Notes under the pieces: model-generated
What the model was told of the DNA's origin: nothing
The model's input: only the letters and a program-made list of their open reading frames with translations
The model's database searches: none
Program-made: the position numbers and the translations under genes
In this document: positions 59,934 to 64,000 of the stretch, one piece after another
Numbering within the stretch: position 1 is the first letter of the stretch
How the letters are laid out: every line of letters starts with the position of its first letter
Assembly (NCBI GenBank): GCA_019638675.1
Contig: JAHBTE010000001.1
Location: forward strand, 2,450,605 to 2,514,604
DNA length: 64,000 bases
Direction of reading: 5' to 3'
Source of the DNA: Fimbriimonadaceae bacterium
GTDB taxonomy: Bacteria; Armatimonadota; Fimbriimonadia; Fimbriimonadales; Fimbriimonadaceae

Positions 59934-61748
59934 ATGGCTTTGTTAATCAAATTGAGAACGCTTCTGTTTTGCGTTCTCCTTATTGCGCTGAGTTCAATTG
60001 GACTTGGCGCGGCTTACAATAGCCATTCTGAAAACCCTGTTCTTGCTCAACTTCCAAGGCCGAATCCCAATCAATCCCAATTTTTTGGCAAAGTCACGGC
60101 GGTTGATCAAATGCGTATGCTGGTTACCCTGCAAACTGAGGCCGTTACCCAACCTGATGGCACGGAGCTCAACTTTGGTACGCCTCAAGAACACATCTTC
60201 TCGCTCACATTTGTCACACCCGTAAACCATGTCAATACTCCCCAGCGATGGCTGTCTTTAAGCGAACTGAGTAAAGGCCAGCAGTTGGTAATTTACGGAA
60301 AACCGAACGGCAATTCAGTCATCGCCGATTCCGTTGTTGTGCCGTTCAACGACCCTAAGATGCCAAAGCCAACCTTTGTCACTCCTTCTGGACTTAATCC
60401 CGTGGAGTACGACAAAGTCTGTCTTGACCCAATAACAATCCCGATGATCTTCCCTCTTGCCGGAAAGGTCAACTGGTCGGATTCATTCCTGGCATCGCGT
60501 GGAGGCGGTAGCCGCCGACATCACGGTCAAGATCTCATGGCAGCGAAGCTGACGCCCGCCATCGCCTGTTTTGATGGCACTGTATTTATCACTCTTGGCA
60601 AGGCGGGTAACGCCGGAAACATGATCACCATTGAAGGTAATAACGGGTGGACGGCTCAGTACTATCATATCAATAACGACACCCCCGGAACCGACGATGG
60701 CAAAGGCACGGCCGATTACGCTATTGCTCCTGGGCTCAAAAATGGCCAGCAAGTTTCGGCCGGGCAACTCATTGGCTGGTGTGGGGACAGCGGCAACGCT
60801 GAGGGCACTGGCCCGCACGTTCATTTCGAAATCTGGAACCAATTCACGGGTGCGGTTTATAACGCTTATGAGTCACTCAAAGCCGCAAAGCGATTAGACA
60901 AACCCACCGTTTTCGCGCCTGCCCCTGATCTCGTTATTCCAAAAAATCAGACACGTTACGAAGGTGTCATCCGCCAACTTGACCGTGAACGAAATGTGAT
61001 CGTCATTGATCTCCTTGCTTCCGCCAAATCGGGCAAATCACTCGAAAGTGTGACCAAACCTACACGGCAGTTCCTACGGGCTAATCAAGTCTCCACCTTC
61101 TATGTATTTGGAATGAGCGAACCCCTCACATTTAATGATTTGCTCGTTGGGGATAGGATTACTGCGATCTCGCAAGCCACTCAGCCGGGCAAAGCCGATA
61201 ATCTCACCAAAATCTATGCCTTGCGGATGAATCCTTTGCAAGCCGCGATTGCTCAGCAAAACCAATCTCAAGAGCAAACTCAAGCTCCGAGCGAACAACT
61301 CGAAAAACCAAATAATGGAGTCATTCTTTTTGGCCCTCAAGATGATTTCCTCATGGCGCTCAGCAAAACGGTTCTCGACGAGATCAACCCCATACGCGCG
61401 AAAAAGAACCTGCCTCCTATCCAGTTCGATGCCACCTTGGCTCGCTCCTGCCAAACCTGGACAGTGAACATGGTTGATGGAGATTTCTACGACTTGCGCG
61501 ATTCTCGCACGGGCAAAACCCTAGCTAATCTTGCCGAACGAGAGGGTGTTACTCATTCCCTTACCGGGATCATCTGCAACGTAGTTTCGGTTAAAGCGAT
61601 CGCGAATGAAATCATCACGAATTACCCTGATCTGGTCAACAATCCCAAGTCAGTGACGATTGGAATCGGTCACACCTACTTGGATGAAGATCCTGGCCGA
61701 ATCACTCACCAGCATTACTGGGCGATCTTAATTGGCAAAGCTGACTAG
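59934..61748 (+). CDS. Exported M23 peptidase with C-terminal CAP-like domain
   Basis: About 604 aa. Signal peptide at residues 1-25. Two short strand-rich domains (about 40-120 and 335-440, the second starting TRYEGVIRQLDRERNVIVIDL) flank an M23/LytM metallopeptidase with HHGQDLMA (near 197) and GPHVHFEIW (near 294), the expected zinc ligands His, Asp and His. The C-terminal part (about 470-604) resembles a CAP/SCP domain: LDEINPIRAKKNLPPIQFDATLARSCQTW and a late IGIGHTY. It probably cuts peptidoglycan peptides outside the cell. The start is set at ATG 59934; TATAGG lies 6 nt before it. The frame also opens at TTG 59928. Confidence 0.85.
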   Translation: MALLIKLRTLLFCVLLIALSSIGLGAAYNSHSENPVLAQLPRPNPNQSQFFGKVTAVDQMRMLVTLQTEAVTQPDGTELNFGTPQEHIFSLTFVTPVNHVNTPQRWLSLSELSKGQQLVIYGKPNGNSVIADSVVVPFNDPKMPKPTFVTPSGLNPVEYDKVCLDPITIPMIFPLAGKVNWSDSFLASRGGGSRRHHGQDLMAAKLTPAIACFDGTVFITLGKAGNAGNMITIEGNNGWTAQYYHINNDTPGTDDGKGTADYAIAPGLKNGQQVSAGQLIGWCGDSGNAEGTGPHVHFEIWNQFTGAVYNAYESLKAAKRLDKPTVFAPAPDLVIPKNQTRYEGVIRQLDRERNVIVIDLLASAKSGKSLESVTKPTRQFLRANQVSTFYVFGMSEPLTFNDLLVGDRITAISQATQPGKADNLTKIYALRMNPLQAAIAQQNQSQEQTQAPSEQLEKPNNGVILFGPQDDFLMALSKTVLDEINPIRAKKNLPPIQFDATLARSCQTWTVNMVDGDFYDLRDSRTGKTLANLAEREGVTHSLTGIICNVVSVKAIANEIITNYPDLVNNPKSVTIGIGHTYLDEDPGRITHQHYWAILIGKAD

Positions 61749-62044
61749 CCGGAAATCTGGTTTATTCGGCGAGCGAGTTCAAAATCATAAGCGGTCAATC
61801 CCCCGCCCGCATCGTGGGTGACCATGCTCACTTTGACTTTTCCGTAGCCGATCATTAAGTCGGGATGATGGTTGAGCATATCGGCAGTGTGGGCAACTGC
61901 CACTCCAAACACGACACCAGAAGAATAAGTCTCAAACGAAAATTCACGAGTTAGAGCACCCTCAATCACTTGCCAGCCTGGAACAGTTTCTAACTCGCGC
62001 GCAATTCCCTCTTCATCTAACTTGTTGTAACTCAGTTCAGCCAT
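61745..62044 (-). CDS. phhB: Pterin-4a-carbinolamine dehydratase
   Basis: Recycles the oxidised pterin formed by aromatic amino acid hydroxylases. 99 aa, normal length. Seen: GWQVIEGALTREFSFETYSSGVVF and the family's catalytic region MLNHHPDLMIGYGKVKVSMVTHDAGGGLTAYDFELARRI (H-H-P-D and the later His-Asp). It converges with the M23 gene with a 4-bp overlap. No hydroxylase is in this window, and many bacteria keep this protein without one. Confidence 0.93.
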   Translation of the reverse strand: MAELSYNKLDEEGIARELETVPGWQVIEGALTREFSFETYSSGVVFGVAVAHTADMLNHHPDLMIGYGKVKVSMVTHDAGGGLTAYDFELARRINQISG

Positions 62045-62073
62045 GCTTTAATCTACTCCAAACGCTTCGCCGA

Positions 62074-62109
62074 TAAATTAAAGTGGAGCATCCGAATCGG
62101 ATGCTCCAC
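62074..62109 (-). terminator. Rho-independent terminator of the prepilin gene
   Basis: 12-bp stem (62083-62094 with 62098-62109) with a 3-nt loop, followed on the minus strand by TTTAATTTA. Confidence 0.85.
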
Positions 62110-62133
62110 AGATTTTCAGAAGTTTGGTTTCCC

Positions 62134-63000
62134 TTAAGGGCAGGTTGCAGTATCTTCTGAGTCGGTAATGCTGGTTCCTGGAACACCGTGAAGGTCGTTG
62201 TAAGGGCCAGTTGTACCGTTAGCGGTGTAACCGGTTGCGGAGATAGGCACGGTTTGCAGAGTGCCTTCTGTTTTACATAGACCGCTTGTACCACAGTTAG
62301 CGGTGTCAACGCGCCAGCTGTAGTAGATCGGAGCTCGACTGCCAGTTGGGGTTGGCTGGTCAGCCGCGATTCCATTGATTGAACTCCACTTGTAGTACTT
62401 GGCATGGCTGTCAGCAAAGTTGATAACAACGCCTTCTGCGTGGCGAGCCATGGCCATAAACGTGTAGAAGTTCAGATCAGGGAAGCTCTTTCGGATGTAA
62501 CCATCAAAGAACATGATGGTGTTTACTGGTTCTGGCAAACCAGCGTGGTTGCTTACAGGGGTGTAAGCGGTTTTGCCAGCGAGTCCGCAGAGGTTTTCAC
62601 CAAAAAGACCAAGGTTTGGAATATAGCTTGCTCGCTCTACGCCACCAGTGGAAACTGCTAGTCCAAGACCAGTCAAACGATCTTTCCAGCTTTGACCAGG
62701 GCCATCAGCAGGACTGATCAAGATTTGCTTGTTCTTCATGTATGGCTGAAGAATGTCGTAAACCGAAATGATTACGTTGTTTGTGCTTGACTGCCGGTAA
62801 GCAGCTTGTGGCAACACGTCGTCGTAGTCAGCAATATAAATGTGAACCGAGGTACCGGTTTGCTTGAGGTTGCTGATAGATTGAGTCTTCTTTGCCGCGT
62901 CTTTCGCTTGAGCGAAAACAGGGAAAAGGATGGCGGCCAAGATGGCGATGATCGCAATAACGACCAACAGTTCGATGAGGGTAAATGCACGTCGCTTCAT
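62134..63000 (-). CDS. Prepilin-like protein (type IV pilin N terminus, DUF1559 type)
   Basis: 288 aa. N-terminal methylation motif [27 protein letters not shown] with the cleavage site before Phe and the conserved Glu at position +5, so it is processed by a prepilin peptidase and assembled by a type II secretion or type IV pilus-like system. The following [23 protein letters not shown] is typical of the many secretion-associated pseudopilins of Armatimonadota and Planctomycetota, and the end (near 205-230) carries [18 protein letters not shown], the family's 'H..G.N..F.DGH' element. A GGAG lies 10 nt upstream of the ATG. It has its own promoter and terminator. Confidence 0.92.
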   Translation of the reverse strand: MKRRAFTLIELLVVIAIIAILAAILFPVFAQAKDAAKKTQSISNLKQTGTSVHIYIADYDDVLPQAAYRQSSTNNVIISVYDILQPYMKNKQILISPADGPGQSWKDRLTGLGLAVSTGGVERASYIPNLGLFGENLCGLAGKTAYTPVSNHAGLPEPVNTIMFFDGYIRKSFPDLNFYTFMAMARHAEGVVINFADSHAKYYKWSSINGIAADQPTPTGSRAPIYYSWRVDTANCGTSGLCKTEGTLQTVPISATGYTANGTTGPYNDLHGVPGTSITDSEDTATCP

Positions 63001-63065
63001 TCGACAATTTCTCCGTAAGCAGAGAGCTCAGAGCAAATATGATTCTGCTCTAGAGGCAAGAGGAA

Positions 63066-63095
63066 ATCATAGCTCATAACTACTATGACTTGCAA
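63066..63095 (-). promoter_or_regulatory. Promoter of the prepilin gene
   Basis: TTGCAA (63095-63090) and TATGAT (63071-63066), 18 nt apart on the minus strand; start near 63059, giving a leader of about 60 nt. An inverted repeat (AGAGCA/TGCTCT near 63028-63053) lies within the leader. Confidence 0.55.
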
Positions 63096-63164
63096 AGAAT
63101 TTTTTGGTTCCCCGCACTCTTACCAGTCACGACGGCAAAAGTGCGGTGATCCGTTCACATTCTT

Positions 63165-64000
63165 TTAAAACGCTCGACTGAAGAAAATTGCGTTCAACCA
63201 GAGTCTACGCTGGGCGGACATAAACCCGCGGAACACGGGATTGTCTGCCATCAAAACAACTCGACCACCGCCCATTCTTTTTGCAAGAACTGCGGCAGAA
63301 CCCCGAGAAGTCTCTAAGACCTTTGGGGAAACGTAGCCCGCTAAGAGCGGAGAATCTGTATAACGAGAGACGGTCACCCCTGCTTCTTTCGGAACAACCC
63401 AGAAACTTCCGCTCTCTCTAAAACTTGATGTCCGATCACATCCAAATGTTAATGGGTGAGTATCATCTAAGACTGTTTCAAAGATCGTGCCCGGAACCGT
63501 ATGCTCGCCTCTCGCGGCCTCCAGTTCTCCGTAAGATAGTCCTTCAAAATCAGATCGAACGCTCTTGGAATCAAGCTTCCAAATCGTTGTTCCGGCAACC
63601 CACTCTGCTCCGCCAGCCGTGGCGACCAGAGTTCCACCGCCTGAAACCCACGCGGAAAGTGTTTCGGCAAATGGTGCTGGATAGCGGCCCCCTGCCAAAA
63701 GCACAACGTTGTAGTTAGCCAAAACGGATTGCGTCGCACTAGAAGCATCAATCACCGAGACTTCCATACTATGCTCGTGGTCGAGTTCCCACCACTGCTC
63801 TCCTGTGTTGTTGCTATCGGTGCCCGATCCGGCGATCAGTGCGATCTTCGGTTGCTCAACCAATGTCAACTGGTTGCCGCCCCAACTCACTATTTCTCCC
63901 GTTTGACCACCGACCATTTCTACCGAATCACCTCTTCCGCGAAGGGCTTTGTTCAGCACTAAGTTTTCGTTTTCTATCAGTACAAATACATCCCCTGGCC
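63165..64000 (-). CDS. C-terminal part of a probable M14 zinc carboxypeptidase (cut by window edge)
   Basis: The frame is open from 64000 to the stop at 63165, so the gene starts beyond the right edge; the GTG at 63959 is internal. The visible part looks like the glutamine-amidotransferase-like domain at the end of many bacterial M14 peptidases: PKIALIAGSGTDSNNTGEQWWELDHEHSMEVSVID, YNVVLLAGGRYP, LSAWVSGGGTLVATAGGAEWVAG and, at the end, GGGRVVLMADNPVFRGFMSAQRRLWLNAIFF. The peptidase domain is not visible, so the name rests on this architecture only. Confidence 0.65.
   Translation of the reverse strand, partial: PGDVFVLIENENLVLNKALRGRGDSVEMVGGQTGEIVSWGGNQLTLVEQPKIALIAGSGTDSNNTGEQWWELDHEHSMEVSVIDASSATQSVLANYNVVLLAGGRYPAPFAETLSAWVSGGGTLVATAGGAEWVAGTTIWKLDSKSVRSDFEGLSYGELEAARGEHTVPGTIFETVLDDTHPLTFGCDRTSSFRESGSFWVVPKEAGVTVSRYTDSPLLAGYVSPKVLETSRGSAAVLAKRMGGGRVVLMADNPVFRGFMSAQRRLWLNAIFFSRAF

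Noticed and set aside
1-64000. tRNA and rRNA genes
   Set aside because: No tRNA-like cloverleaf with a GGTTCRANTCC arm and no rRNA segments were recognised by eye; a tRNAscan run would settle this.

Overview
This 64 kb window looks like chromosome from a member of the Armatimonadota, most likely the Fimbriimonadia. The best single clue is the DUF1559-type prepilin at 62134-63000, with its LPVFAQAK-like region and 'SNLKQTG...YDDVLPQ' pattern. The moderate GC content, lineage-specific small membrane proteins and meso-DAP type Mur ligases fit. The taxonomic call is an inference from protein style, not from a marker search.

Layout. 1-6900: RNA polymerase, with rpoC (cut by the left edge) and rpoB on the minus strand but separated by about 1.7 kb that holds a DUF1328 miniprotein, pnuC on the opposite strand and an ankyrin-like protein; rpoB has its own terminator. 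7.1-14.6 kb: small membrane proteins, HtpX-like protease, an exported unknown, a uridine-kinase-like protein and a Tricorn-type protease. 15.1-19.9 kb: a tightly overlapping five-gene minus-strand operon (UbiA-family prenyltransferase, aldo/keto-reductase-like protein, small membrane protein, FAD amine oxidase, amidohydrolase). 20-23.3 kb: an unusually long membrane pyrophosphatase. 23.6-27.5 kb: the classic rpsB-tsf-pyrH-frr-uppS operon, followed by a transglycosylase-like protein. 28.4-37.7 kb: an accessory region with paralogous small membrane proteins, DUF1385, palindromic GC-rich repeats, a DUF559 nuclease and two tandem copies of a 298-nt candidate non-coding RNA. 37.7-41.8 kb: class I ribonucleotide reductase alpha (nrdA) with a long structured leader. 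41.8-59.8 kb: a complete division and cell-wall (dcw) cluster of 16 genes from mraZ to ftsZ, including a murC-ddl fusion. 59.9-64 kb: an M23 peptidase/CAP protein, phhB, a prepilin and the C-terminal part of a probable M14 peptidase.

How the genes work together. The dcw cluster supplies all steps from UDP-MurNAc to lipid II (murC-ddl, murD, murE, murF, mraY, murG) together with the divisome (ftsZ, ftsA, ftsQ, ftsL, ftsW, ftsI) and its regulators (mraZ, rsmH). The rpsB operon joins translation to UMP and undecaprenyl diphosphate synthesis, which feeds the wall pathway. The accessory region is where the unexplained biology lies.

Main unexplained signals: (1) the duplicated structured RNA at 34.76-35.05 and 35.36-35.66 kb, each copy with the same palindrome, promoter and terminator, and with stems that appear to covary; (2) mobile-looking palindromic repeats surrounding a DUF559 nuclease gene, one copy of which lies in frame inside a flavoenzyme gene; (3) seven divergent two-TM, PH-like small proteins; (4) several genes whose -10 box sits exactly 6 nt before the start codon, suggesting leaderless mRNAs; (5) a split rpoB/rpoC locus. 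No tRNA, rRNA or CRISPR array was recognised.
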